Shown: piece after piece, positions 52,357-60,979 of the stretch
How positions within the stretch are numbered: position 1 is the first letter of the stretch
Layout of the letters: each line of letters begins with the position of its first letter
Source of the DNA: Microbulbifer aggregans
Lineage (GTDB): Bacteria > Pseudomonadota > Gammaproteobacteria > Pseudomonadales > Cellvibrionaceae
Reading direction: 5' to 3'
NCBI RefSeq assembly: GCF_001750105.1
Contig: NZ_CP014143.1
Location: 1,665,001 to 1,729,000 of the forward strand
DNA: 64,000 nucleotides
Position numbers and translations under genes: made by a program
Notes under the pieces: generated by a model
The model's input: only the letters and a program-made list of their open reading frames with translations
What the model was told of the DNA's origin: nothing
Database searches by the model: none

Positions 52357-52380
52357 AAACCCCGGCGAGAGCCGGGGTTT
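52357..52380 (-). terminator. Intrinsic terminator of algP-like gene
   Basis: The stem AAACCCCGGC / GCCGGGGTTT has a GAGA loop, and a run of T follows when read on the minus strand. It may also serve the convergent kinase gene. A second palindrome (CCCAGCAGCTGTGCTGGG, 52406-52423) sits right after the algP stop. Confidence 0.88.
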
Positions 52381-52426
52381 GACAGCGGCAGAGCCGGGGG
52401 CACGCCCCAGCAGCTGTGCTGGGCCG

Positions 52427-53263
52427 TTATTTGGCCTTCGGCGGACGGCCGCGACGGGCAGCAGCCTTCTTGGTGGCAGCTTTCTTGGGGCGACCGGGAG
52501 ACTTCTTGGCCGCAGTCTTGGTAGCAGCTTTCTTCGGGCGACCAGGGGACTTCTTGGCAGCAGTCTTGGTGGCAGCCTTCTTCGGACGGCCCGGCTTCTT
52601 CTTGGCGGTGGCTTTCTTTGCCTTCGCCTTGGCCTTCTTAGCGGCAGCTGCAGCCTTTGCCTTCGCTTTCTTGGCAGCAGCGGCAGCCTTCTTCTTGGCC
52701 GCGGCGGCTTTCTTCTTGTCTGCAGCAGCTTTCTTCTTGGCAGCGGCAGCAGCTTTCTTCTTGTCTGCAGCAGCTTTCTTTTTGGCAGCGGCGGCGGCCT
52801 TCTTGGCTTCAGCAGCAGCCTGTTTCTTGGCTTCCGCGGCCAGTTTCTTGGCTACGGCCGCTTCTTCCTTGGCGACAGCCTTGGCAACTTTGGCAGCCAG
52901 CTTGTTCTCGGACTTGATGGTTGCGAGCTGTTCCTTGGCATCCTTGGCCGCAGCCTTGGCATTATCAGCGGCCTTCTTGGCGGTGCTAGCTGCGGCTCTG
53001 GCAGTTTTCAGCTGGTTCTGCTGAGCCGGAGTCTTTTTCTTCGCGCGAATGGTTTTTACCTTCGCCGCTGCCTTCTTGGCCTTGTCATCAGCCTTGGCCG
53101 CGTCCTTGGCAAGCTTGTCAGCTACCTTGGCCGCGTCTTTCTCCTGCTTGTCGCGAGCTTTCTCGAGCTGGTCTTTGAGCTTGCTGAGCTCGGCTTCGAG
53201 CTTGGCAATGGGGCTCACCTTAGCCGCGGCCTTTTTGGTGGTGGACTTCTTTTTTGCAGCCAT
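52427..53263 (-). CDS. algP: AlgP/histone H1-like Lys-Ala-rich DNA-binding protein
   Basis: The 278-residue protein starts with a coiled-coil segment (about 18-75). It continues as Lys/Ala repeats (AAAKKKAAADKK and variants). It ends with four AT-hook-like motifs: KKPGRPKK, KSPGRPKK twice and RRGRPPK. This is the plan of Pseudomonas AlgP (AlgR3), a histone-H1-like protein linked to alginate control. It is expected to bind and bend DNA. The repeats make the gene prone to copy-number change. Confidence 0.9.
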   Translation of the reverse strand: MAAKKKSTTKKAAAKVSPIAKLEAELSKLKDQLEKARDKQEKDAAKVADKLAKDAAKADDKAKKAAAKVKTIRAKKKTPAQQNQLKTARAAASTAKKAADNAKAAAKDAKEQLATIKSENKLAAKVAKAVAKEEAAVAKKLAAEAKKQAAAEAKKAAAAAKKKAAADKKKAAAAAKKKAAADKKKAAAAKKKAAAAAKKAKAKAAAAAKKAKAKAKKATAKKKPGRPKKAATKTAAKKSPGRPKKAATKTAAKKSPGRPKKAATKKAAARRGRPPKAK

Positions 53264-53392
53264 AAAATATCCCTGTAATTAAGTATTGTTGTCGCTATGA
53301 AAAGAAAATGCTTGAAGCTTGGAAAACATCGCGCTAATTGCAGCTTATTTATATACTGAATTGCAAGTTTTTCAGGGCATTTTTACCAGCAT

Positions 53393-54280
53393 ATGAGCAG
53401 GATTAAGGTTTTTTTTACCTTCGCAGCATTTATCTGGCTGTGGGGATGTGGTTTTTGGGCGCTCTGGCGATACGCAGCCAGTGGTGAAATCCCCTGGCTA
53501 GGATTGCTCGTCAATGCGTGGGCGCTGCCGGTTTGGATGTTGTTGCGCTTCTCACTGCCGCAGCGTTTTTCCGGTGAACAGCGGGAGGCAAAAGCATTTG
53601 CCCTGGTTCTACTCGGGCTCGCATTTGTACTTCTGACGGCCACAGAGCAGAACTTGCCGATACATCTCTCGATATACAATCTGTTTGTTGTGCTGCTCTA
53701 CCTGTTTCACAGTAGTGCAGTCAGCCATCCGCCGGTGCCACAGCAAAATCAGCGATTTACACCTCTGGTGTTGTCGAGCGGAAGCTGCTGGCCGGAATTG
53801 GCAGCGGAGCAGCAAGATATCGCTGTGGAGGGGGGGGAATTCCCAGCAGAGGGGGGTGGATACCTGCTGGTGATGATGCGCGGCTCTTTCTGTGCCGACA
53901 GCCGGGCGCAACTATTGCAGCTGGCTGAACTCCATCCCCGTCTGAAACAGCTTGGTATCCAGTTGGTGTTCGCGAGCACGGAGCTGGGCGAGCACTGGCA
54001 TCATTTATGGCCGGATAATGAAAAACCACTCACGCTGCAGCTCGACCCCCGCGCTATGCAAAACGAAGCTTTTATCGCCCAGGCTGGTGTACCCCCGTGG
54101 TTGCGGCTGTCGGGGCGCATGATGGGAGTGCGCGGACCCGCCACAGCTGCTGCCTGCAGGCCGAGTGCCTGGTTGCTGGATAGCGAAGGGTATGTGGTGT
54201 GGCGCCACCTGCCGGCAAATTATCGTGTGCCCGGCAGCGGGGCGTTTTTATATGGCCAGGTTTCCAGGCTGGAAGACTGA
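53393..54280 (+). CDS. Membrane-anchored thioredoxin-fold (redoxin-like) protein
   Basis: The 295-residue protein has three or four TM helices (about 5-25, 35-52, 68-83, 92-108) and then a thioredoxin-like domain (about 145-290). That domain shows YLLVMMRGSFCADSRAQL and LGIQLVFAST, and ends with PSAWLLDSEGYVVWRH. This resembles AhpC/TSA-type peroxiredoxins, but only the first Cys is kept (FCADS). It contains G8 (53830-53837) and G6 tracts. No family name is certain. Confidence 0.7.
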   Translation: MSRIKVFFTFAAFIWLWGCGFWALWRYAASGEIPWLGLLVNAWALPVWMLLRFSLPQRFSGEQREAKAFALVLLGLAFVLLTATEQNLPIHLSIYNLFVVLLYLFHSSAVSHPPVPQQNQRFTPLVLSSGSCWPELAAEQQDIAVEGGEFPAEGGGYLLVMMRGSFCADSRAQLLQLAELHPRLKQLGIQLVFASTELGEHWHHLWPDNEKPLTLQLDPRAMQNEAFIAQAGVPPWLRLSGRMMGVRGPATAAACRPSAWLLDSEGYVVWRHLPANYRVPGSGAFLYGQVSRLED

Positions 54281-54376
54281 AACTCCCACTAAAGGTCAGG
54301 CAATGCCGGCTCCTGGAGCCGGCATTCTGCCGGTCTCAAGAGTGATCAGGATGAAGGCTGCAGTGACTCGGGATGC

Positions 54377-54772
54377 TTATAGAGGGCCGTAGGGCAGGTA
54401 GCGATTATCAGAGTGTTGTCGTATCCACAGCAGCTGTTCTTTGGACAGCGGCTGCTGACGACGGCGCAGGGATTTGGCGAGTGGAATCACTGCAGATTCA
54501 GCACCGGCATCCCAGCCGGGCAGCGTGGCTTCGGCGAGGGTAAAAAAGCGGATCAGTTGCCAGATTTCTTCCGCCTGCCAGTGCTCGCTCTCGTCGAGCC
54601 AGTGCTGTGCGGGGAGGCGGACCAGCTGGGAGGAAGTGCGGTCTTGGTCGCTCAGGTTTTCTTCCTGAAGCTCTCCGGATGTAACTGACGCAATGAAACG
54701 GCGCAGTTGCTCACGATCGATCTCCACCTTCTGGGGGTTCGACTTTTCCGGTTCCCAGGCTCCAACGCTCAT
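54377..54772 (-). CDS. Conserved-looking hypothetical protein
   Basis: The 131-residue cytosolic protein is acidic in its first half and carries a Trp-rich middle (HWLDESEHWQAEEIWQLIRFFTLAEATLPGW). It ends SLRRRQQPLSKEQLLWIRQHSDNRYLPYGPL. I do not recognise the family. Its protein-like composition and clear divergence from mgsA support it as a real gene. Confidence 0.75.
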   Translation of the reverse strand: MSVGAWEPEKSNPQKVEIDREQLRRFIASVTSGELQEENLSDQDRTSSQLVRLPAQHWLDESEHWQAEEIWQLIRFFTLAEATLPGWDAGAESAVIPLAKSLRRRQQPLSKEQLLWIRQHSDNRYLPYGPL

Positions 54773-54988
54773 GGTGTCATTCCTTACTTCATTTATAGAG
54801 TTTTCTGGTCGGCACCATTATAAAGCCCGCACTGGCGCCACGCAGCGCCTTTGCCTGCAGCTGCATAAGCCATTCGGCGGTGATTGGGTCCGTCTGGTCG
54901 CTCCGCCCCCCGGGGGGCGCTTGTCATAGCCCCGGCAAACTGCGTCAATAGACCAATAATGAAAGGCCCGAGAGCAGACGGGGGATCA

Positions 54989-55441
54989 ATGCAGTTCATT
55001 TCGAAATCCATACCGGCCAACAAACGTGTTGCGCTGGTGGCGCACGACAATCGTAAGGGTGACCTGATCGAGTGGTGCAGTCGCCATCGCCCTTTGCTGG
55101 CTCAGCACACCCTGCTGGGAACCGGCACCACCGGTACGCGGATCGAAGCCGCTACCGGACTCAGTGTCGAAAAATTGCTGAGTGGCCCCCTCGGTGGTGA
55201 CCAGCAGCTGGGCGCCCGTATTGCCGAGGGGCAGATAGACCTGCTGGTGTTCTTCTGGGATCCTTTTGAACCCATGCCTCATGACCCGGACGTCAAGGCA
55301 CTGTTGCGGATCGCCGCGGTGTGGAATATCCCGGTCGCCTGTAACTCCGCCAGTGCAGATATGATGGTCCAGTCGGCCCTGATGGGCAGCGACTTTGAGC
55401 GGTCGGTGCCTGATTACGCGGGCTATCTGGCCGCTCGTTGA
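54989..55441 (+). CDS. mgsA: Methylglyoxal synthase
   Basis: MgsA converts dihydroxyacetone phosphate to methylglyoxal and phosphate. The ATG at 54989 gives 150 residues, matching E. coli (152). The motifs VALVAHDNRKGDL (about 14-26), TGTTGTRIEA, GPLGGDQQLGARI and FFWDPFEPMPHDPDVKALLR hold the catalytic Asp/His residues. The frame extends upstream without similarity. Confidence 0.96.
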   Translation: MQFISKSIPANKRVALVAHDNRKGDLIEWCSRHRPLLAQHTLLGTGTTGTRIEAATGLSVEKLLSGPLGGDQQLGARIAEGQIDLLVFFWDPFEPMPHDPDVKALLRIAAVWNIPVACNSASADMMVQSALMGSDFERSVPDYAGYLAAR

Positions 55442-55628
55442 CTGGCTGGCTGTTCGCTCGAATTGTGACCAAAAGGTGTCGGGCGGCCCCTAACTTGTTG
55501 ATTTGTAAGGGAGATTGTTCCGTTTGGCAGGTTTCGCTTGCAAACTGGGCAATTTCGCGGCAATCTTGCCCACCTGATTAGACCGGTCAATCCGGCGCCA
55601 TTCGCATTAGATAACTGTACGGTGTTTT

Positions 55629-56051
55629 ATGAGTAGACGACGCGGTAAGGCCGTAGAAGAGGAAAGAGCCGATATCGACCTGACGCCCATGCTGGACGTT
55701 GTGTTCATCATGCTGATCTTCTTTATCGTGACGGCGTCCTTTGTTAAAGAGAAGGCGCTGGATGTCAACGTGCCGGATCCGGACCAGACCGAACAGACTC
55801 CGCCGGACCCCGATAAGCAGAACATTCTGCTGACCGTCAACGCCAACGACGAGATCTACATGGGTCCGAGCCGCATCGATACCCGCGCAGTACGTGCTCG
55901 TATCGCTCAGCTGTTTGCTGAGAACCCGCAGGCGATCGTTATCGTACGTGCCCACAACAAGTCCAGCGCGGACACCTATGTGAGCATTGCCGACGCGGCG
56001 AAAGAGGTGAACCCGGGTATCCAGGTGTCCCTGGTACCGTTTGAGGAGTAA
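55629..56051 (+). CDS. exbD: ExbD/TolR family biopolymer transport protein
   Basis: The 140-residue protein has one TM helix (about 22-40) with the proton-carrying Asp23 in DLTPMLDVVFIMLIFF. A periplasmic domain (about 60-138) follows, ending VNPGIQVSLVPF. It normally works with ExbB to energise TonB. No exbB or tonB is next to it; the gene is solitary, flanked by mgsA and a terminator. Confidence 0.94.
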   Translation: MSRRRGKAVEEERADIDLTPMLDVVFIMLIFFIVTASFVKEKALDVNVPDPDQTEQTPPDPDKQNILLTVNANDEIYMGPSRIDTRAVRARIAQLFAENPQAIVIVRAHNKSSADTYVSIADAAKEVNPGIQVSLVPFEE

Positions 56052-56076
56052 TCCTCACCTCGCCCGGGGCGAACCA

Positions 56077-56107
56077 AAAAAAGCCAGCTATCAGCTGGCT
56101 TTTTTTA
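56077..56107. terminator. Bidirectional intrinsic terminator
   Basis: The stem AAAAAAGCCAGCT / AGCTGGCTTTTTT has an ATC loop. It lies between the convergent exbD and kynA genes. Confidence 0.93.
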
Positions 56108-56160
56108 TGCCTGTCGATCCCGGTCTGAAGGTGGCCGGGCCCCTTCAGACCGGACTCCCG

Positions 56161-56943
56161 TCAGAACTCGGAACGGATTGCCCACAGATCCGGGAAGACC
56201 GGGCGGAAAAGGGTGCTCTGCAGGTAGCCTACGCCGCTGGAGCCGCCGGTCCCCATTTTGCTGCCAATCGTTCTCTCCACCATCTTCACATGCCGGTAGC
56301 GCCACTGCTGCAGCGAGGTGTCGATATCCACCAGCGCCTCGCAGATTTCGCTTACCAGGGGATCGTTGCGGTAAATATCGATCAATACGCGCTGAACTGC
56401 CTTCGAGGGATCAGCGACCTTGGAGTAGTCGCGGTTCAGGACGCTGTCGGGAATGTCGTGGCCCTGTCCCGCGAGGAAGCCGAGGAAGGCATCCCACAGG
56501 GTCGGGCTCTCCAGGCGCTTCTGCAGACGCTGGTGGTGCTCGGAACCCTCCGGGTAGTTCTCCAGCTTCTTGGCATCTTTGGCCCCATAGAGGAACTCGA
56601 GCTCGCGAAACTGGTAGGACTGGAAGCCGCTGGCGGTGGACAAACGGTCCCGGAATGACATGAACTCCAGCGGGGTCAGGGTTTCCAGGATATCCACCTG
56701 CTGGATCAGGGTGCGGTAAATGGAATCGACCCTTTTCAAAGTGTGCAGCGCCCGGTTCTGTTCGCCCTGATTGAAAAGGCGGATGAGGAAGTCCAGTTCG
56801 TGCAACAGCTGCTTGAACCAGAGCTCGTAGCTCTGGTGAATGGTGATAAACAGCAGTTCATCGTGCTCTGGTCCCTCGGAGAGGGGGTGTTGGCACTTGA
56901 GTAGTTCGTCAACCTTGAGGTAGGAGCTATACGTAACGGTCAT
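56161..56943 (-). CDS. kynA: Tryptophan 2,3-dioxygenase
   Basis: KynA opens the indole ring of tryptophan to N-formylkynurenine using heme. The ATG at 56943 gives 260 residues. Key parts are FITIHQSYELWFKQLLHELD, FRDRLSTASGFQSYQFRELE and RYRHVKMVERTIGSKMGTGG, the last holding the proximal heme His. The reading frame continues upstream to 57153, but those residues are unlike the family. Other kynurenine-pathway genes are not present in the window. Confidence 0.96.
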   Translation of the reverse strand: MTVTYSSYLKVDELLKCQHPLSEGPEHDELLFITIHQSYELWFKQLLHELDFLIRLFNQGEQNRALHTLKRVDSIYRTLIQQVDILETLTPLEFMSFRDRLSTASGFQSYQFRELEFLYGAKDAKKLENYPEGSEHHQRLQKRLESPTLWDAFLGFLAGQGHDIPDSVLNRDYSKVADPSKAVQRVLIDIYRNDPLVSEICEALVDIDTSLQQWRYRHVKMVERTIGSKMGTGGSSGVGYLQSTLFRPVFPDLWAIRSEF

Positions 56944-57486
56944 GAAAAAAAGAACACCTGGTTGGGTTTTGATCAGATACAGATTAGCGCGCACTGGGCG
57001 GTTGCTGATCAAAACTGAAATTGCGAGAAAAAGCTCAATATTGGCGACATTATAAGGTCGGGAGGCTACCGAATGGAAAACACGGTAAAAAACCTGTCCA
57101 TCGTCGGCACCCGTCTGTGGAACCCCTGTCTCGATGCGGTTGAGTTGGTGCAATGATTCCTTGATTGGAGCATAGAGACCGGCGCTGTCCCGCTCCCGCC
57201 GTCGCCTGAGCGCTTGCCAGTATGCTCCATCAGGCGCGTGGGCTTCGCCGTTGGTTTCGAAGACCCTGTCACGGCCTCCCGCTCAACTTTGATTCCCTGT
57301 GACAGCAATGCCCTTGCTACGATGTCCTGGCCTGGATAGTGCCTGTCCCTGAGACAGACCCCGTCACCAAAACTGAGCGATTCGGAACTGCCATTGCCGG
57401 ATGGAGCCGCTACCATGGGGCTATCCGTGGCGGCGCTCTGTCCTGTCAGGCCTGCCACCTGTCAATTGAACGAATCGGAGAAGCCC
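56944..57486. other. Divergent intergenic region
   Basis: This 543-bp gap separates kynA (-) from the enoyl-CoA hydratase gene (+). A TATAAT on the minus strand at 57049-57054 could be the kynA -10, with no good -35. I see no gene. Confidence 0.45.
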
Positions 57487-58266
57487 ATGCAGAGCTCATG
57501 TGCAGAAATCCAGGCACAGCTGACTGACCGCGTACTGGAAATTACCATTAACCGCCCCGAGCGCAAGAACGCCCTGACCATGGCCATGTATGCGGCCATG
57601 GCGGAGCTGCTGAACAGTGCGGCGGACAGTGGCGAGGTACGCGTCGTGATCATTACCGGTGCCGAGGGCGTCTTCACCAGCGGCAACGACCTGATGGATT
57701 TCCTGGGAGGCTCTGCTTCCAGTGAGGAGTCACCGGTGTTCCAGTTCATGTTGGCGCTGTACAGCTTTCCAAAGCCAGTAGTGGCCGCCATCAACGGCCC
57801 CGCGGTGGGTATCGGCACCACCATGCTGCTGCACTGCGATATGGCGTTTGCCGGCGACGACGCCATGTTCAAGATGCCTTTCGTGGACCTGGGATTGTGT
57901 CCGGAATACGGCTCCAGCTTCTTCATGCCCCGGATCATGGGCCATGCCCGCGCATCAGAGCTGTTGCTGCTGAGTAAAAAGTTTGATGCTGCAGAGGCTG
58001 TTGCCCTCGGTCTCTGTAACGCGGCCCTGCCGGCAAATGAAGTGTTGAACCAGGCGCGTATGACGGCGGCGGAACTGGCCACCAAGGCGCCGGAAGCGGT
58101 GCGGCTGACCAAGCGCCTGTTGCGAGCAGGAACCCGCGAGGCTGGTGCACAGGTGATTCAGGAGGAAGCGCTGCACTTCCAGAAGCGCCTGGGCTCAGAG
58201 GAGTTCAAAGAGGCCGGGACCGCGTTTATGGAAAAACGGCCGGCGGACTTTTCACGTTTCGAATAA
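57487..58266 (+). CDS. Enoyl-CoA hydratase/isomerase
   Basis: The ATG at 57487 follows GGAGA and gives 259 residues of the crotonase fold. The first oxyanion loop is FTSGNDLMDFLG, the second is NGPAVGIGTTMLL, and the Glu in DLGLCPEYGSS is the likely catalytic acid/base. It adds water to, or isomerises, acyl-CoA double bonds; the substrate is not predictable. Confidence 0.93.
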   Translation: MQSSCAEIQAQLTDRVLEITINRPERKNALTMAMYAAMAELLNSAADSGEVRVVIITGAEGVFTSGNDLMDFLGGSASSEESPVFQFMLALYSFPKPVVAAINGPAVGIGTTMLLHCDMAFAGDDAMFKMPFVDLGLCPEYGSSFFMPRIMGHARASELLLLSKKFDAAEAVALGLCNAALPANEVLNQARMTAAELATKAPEAVRLTKRLLRAGTREAGAQVIQEEALHFQKRLGSEEFKEAGTAFMEKRPADFSRFE

Positions 58267-58290
58267 ATTGCTTATTGCGCGGGGCCGGGC

Positions 58291-58635
58291 TTAGCCGGCC
58301 TCCTCCGACTCCCTCTTGCGGCTTCTGCGGCCCTGGTGACGGATGTAGGCGGGCTGTTCATAGGGGCTGTAATCGATGCGCTCGTAGCTGGCGTTCAGCG
58401 GGTTCTCAGCCCTGCGCTCGGCGATACTCTTGTTGAACACTGCCTGATGGCACTGCTCCATCAATCCTTCCAGCGCCGCATTGTCGGTGAGGTTGAGAAA
58501 TACGCCGGCCTGCATGAAGCCTTCAAGGCGGTGGCGTTCCTGAGGCGACAGGCGATAACCGCTTTTGGAAGCGGAAAATAGCCGCAACAGTCGCGCTTCT
58601 ACCTCAGAAAGAAAATGTGCCCGATCCGTTTCCAT
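58291..58635 (-). CDS. Hypothetical small protein
   Basis: The ATG at 58635 follows GGGAGG and gives 114 residues. It is mainly helical, with YRLSPQERHRLEGFMQAGVF and a basic Arg-rich C-terminus (RHQGRRSRKRESEEAG). No family is recognised. It is followed on the same strand by the zinc-ribbon and YbjQ genes. Confidence 0.7.
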   Translation of the reverse strand: METDRAHFLSEVEARLLRLFSASKSGYRLSPQERHRLEGFMQAGVFLNLTDNAALEGLMEQCHQAVFNKSIAERRAENPLNASYERIDYSPYEQPAYIRHQGRRSRKRESEEAG

Positions 58636-58716
58636 GGGCGCCTCCCGATTTTTCTGTCGCAGCAGACAATATATCGGTAAGGCAGGGCGGGGGGCCAGCA
58701 CCGGCTGGCCCGCCTT

Positions 58717-58947
58717 TCAGAAATCGAACAATTCGGTGATCAGGTTGCGTTTCTGTTTGTGGGGCGTCTGGGCATGATGCTCTCGGTGGGCGGCGGCGCC
58801 AACCGCGTCGGATGCGGACCGCTCGATGATCTTGTCCAGCTCGCCACGATCTAGCCAGATGCCGCGGCAGTTGGGGCAGTAATCGATCTCGATACCCTCG
58901 CGCTCCGCGTTGACCAGGCTGACGTCCTTGCAGACAGGGCAATGCAT
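58717..58947 (-). CDS. TFIIB-type zinc-ribbon protein
   Basis: The 76-residue protein starts with CPVC and continues with IDYCPNCRGIWLDRGELDKI, the four-Cys zinc ribbon of the zf-TFIIB family. The C-terminal half is His/Lys-rich and helical. AGGAGG precedes the ATG. Function unknown. Confidence 0.92.
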   Translation of the reverse strand: MHCPVCKDVSLVNAEREGIEIDYCPNCRGIWLDRGELDKIIERSASDAVGAAAHREHHAQTPHKQKRNLITELFDF

Positions 58948-59054
58948 AGGGACCTCCTCAGAAGGTGTTCGTGTGTTGCCGGGCGCCGGACGGATCTTTC
59001 GGCGCCTCGCTCTATTTAGCCTATACCAAACCCTGCACTACGCCAGCACAGGTC

Positions 59055-59375
59055 TCAGCGCAGTCGCACCGCGGTTCCGCTGACACTCACCATCATCATG
59101 GCACCCTGTGCGCCGACCACCTCGTAGTCGATATCTATCCCGATGATGGCATTGGCGCCCAAAGCCTTGGCGCTCTCTTCCATGTCCGCAAATGCGAGGG
59201 CCCTGGCGCGTGCCATCTCCTTCTCGTAGGAGCCAGAGCGGCCACCGACGATATCGCGGATGGAGCCGAAGATATCCTTGAAGACATTGGCGCCCAATAT
59301 CGCCTCGCCCACAACAACGCCGAAGTACTCGCGGACTTCTTGCCCCTCGACAACACTGGTAGTGGTTTTCAGCAT
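59055..59375 (-). CDS. YbjQ/UPF0145 family protein
   Basis: The 106-residue protein has the family features [42 protein letters not shown] and [15 protein letters not shown]. It forms oligomeric rings in the family and is called heavy-metal-binding by homology. AGGGAGAGGA precedes the ATG. Confidence 0.95.
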   Translation of the reverse strand: MLKTTTSVVEGQEVREYFGVVVGEAILGANVFKDIFGSIRDIVGGRSGSYEKEMARARALAFADMEESAKALGANAIIGIDIDYEVVGAQGAMMMVSVSGTAVRLR

Positions 59376-59461
59376 TTTCCTCTCCCTGTTTTTGGTTAAG
59401 TATCAGATTGCAGCGACGATGTCGCTCCGCCAGTGGGTTCACGCGATTCTATGCGCTGCAT

Positions 59462-60385
59462 TCAGGAGCGCCGACCCGAGTGAATCACTATGGCGATTCC
59501 GCCCAGGATTGCCAGAGACGCGACAACCAGACGCAGAGTAATCGGTTCCGATAACAGCAGTGCCCCGGCGACGGCAGTGATGACAGGCACGCTCAGCTGG
59601 ACTGTGGCGGCGCTGCTGGCGCGCAAGTGGGGAAGGGCGGCGTACCAGAGTGCATAACCGAGCCCGGATGCCAGGGCGCCGGACGCGATGGCGAGGGCAA
59701 TCCCCGCAGCATCGACTGCGAGATGGTCAAGGGTTCCAAGTACCAGCAAGGCAACCAGAGGCAGGGTGCGGACGAAATTTCCACTGGTGACCAGGGTGGG
59801 GTTGCCGGCACCGCGGCCGCGTAGCGAATAGCCACCCCAGGCGGCTCCGGCCAGGACCATCAGCGCCGCCCCTTGAGGTGCCGGCGCGGTAATTCCCGGC
59901 AGCAGAAGGCCGACCAGCCCCGCCAGGGCGAGTGAGATCCCGATCAGTTGAGTTGTGCGGAGATTTTCACCGGAGAGCACACCGACGCCAATCATGGTGA
60001 CCTGCACGGCGCCGAATAATAGCAGTGCGCCGGTGGCGGCGGACAGGCTGATATAAGCGAAAGAGAAGGCGGCGGCGTAGAGAAACAGCAGCAGGGCCGA
60101 GCCCCAGCTGCCCGCCTTTTCTTTGGTGCCCTCCCGACGCAGCAATATCAGCAAGTAAAGGAAAACTGCTCCCGAAAGTAGCCGTATCGCGGTGAAACTG
60201 GCCGGGTCGATGGCGGTATGCAGGAGTGCTGCACGGCAGAGCAGGGAGTTGCCTGCAAAGGCTGCCATGGCGAGAGCCGTCAGGATCAAGATGCGTCCAG
60301 GACTATCTGATCTGGTGATGGTGGCAAATCCCCCGATTGAGTACAGGTGCCGCGGGTTTCCCCGCCGGCGCAATTGAAGCGTCAT
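59462..60385 (-). CDS. EamA/DMT family transporter
   Basis: The 307-residue protein (ATG at 60385; a TTG nine codons earlier is possible) has ten TM helices in two EamA repeats (about 35-155 and 165-300). It has FAGNSLLCRAALLH in the first helix and PVITAVAGALLLSEPITLRL near the end. Such carriers export metabolites or amino acids; the substrate is unknown. Confidence 0.92.
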   Translation of the reverse strand: MTLQLRRRGNPRHLYSIGGFATITRSDSPGRILILTALAMAAFAGNSLLCRAALLHTAIDPASFTAIRLLSGAVFLYLLILLRREGTKEKAGSWGSALLLFLYAAAFSFAYISLSAATGALLLFGAVQVTMIGVGVLSGENLRTTQLIGISLALAGLVGLLLPGITAPAPQGAALMVLAGAAWGGYSLRGRGAGNPTLVTSGNFVRTLPLVALLVLGTLDHLAVDAAGIALAIASGALASGLGYALWYAALPHLRASSAATVQLSVPVITAVAGALLLSEPITLRLVVASLAILGGIAIVIHSGRRS

Positions 60386-60477
60386 TGTTGTTCTATCGGA
60401 TGTCCGCTGCAACCGCTGCGAAGAGCCGGGGCTGGTGGATACGAGGCAGAGTTAACGGGAGTCGGGAGAGTGGGCGT

Positions 60478-60861
60478 TCACTTCGGCTGCCGTTGCGGCT
60501 TGTCCTGCCAGGGCCAGCGTCCCTCCACCTCCAGATGCAGAGTGATACTGAGAAACGTGCGGATAAAAACGATCAGCGCCAAAGTGCCGACATTTTGCAG
60601 TGTTTCGGCGACGACGACAGTCCTGACAATATCCCCGGCAATCAGAAATTCCAGCCCCAGGATAATGCCGCGGCCAAGGCTCTGGCGGTACTGGGTATAG
60701 GCCTCTTCCCGAGAAACGTTGCCGCGGGTACGGAGGAAGTGCGCGGTGGAGTTAACGGTGGCAATAATCATTACCAGCACGCCGAAAACTTCGATGGCGT
60801 AACCGGCCACTTCCACAATGGACTTGGTGGATGCCAGGAGCGACTGCAGTTCATTTTCCAT
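60478..60861 (-). CDS. DUF1622 family membrane protein
   Basis: The ATG at 60861 (GGAG upstream) gives 127 residues; an earlier in-frame ATG at 60939 would add 26. The family signature YRQSLGRGIILGLEFLIAGDIVRTVVV spans TM2, and IVFIRTFLSITLHLEVEGRWPW closes TM3. Three TM helices are present. Function unknown. Confidence 0.93.
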   Translation of the reverse strand: MENELQSLLASTKSIVEVAGYAIEVFGVLVMIIATVNSTAHFLRTRGNVSREEAYTQYRQSLGRGIILGLEFLIAGDIVRTVVVAETLQNVGTLALIVFIRTFLSITLHLEVEGRWPWQDKPQRQPK

Positions 60862-60979
60862 GGTGCGGAGCTCCAGATCTGCGCTCCGGGCAAGTATAGT
60901 CGGCTGAGCTTTTCCTCCTCCGTCGGTATTCCGAGACATTTCTTCTCGGTCTGTAATAAAACCGTTTACGGGGGGGTGC

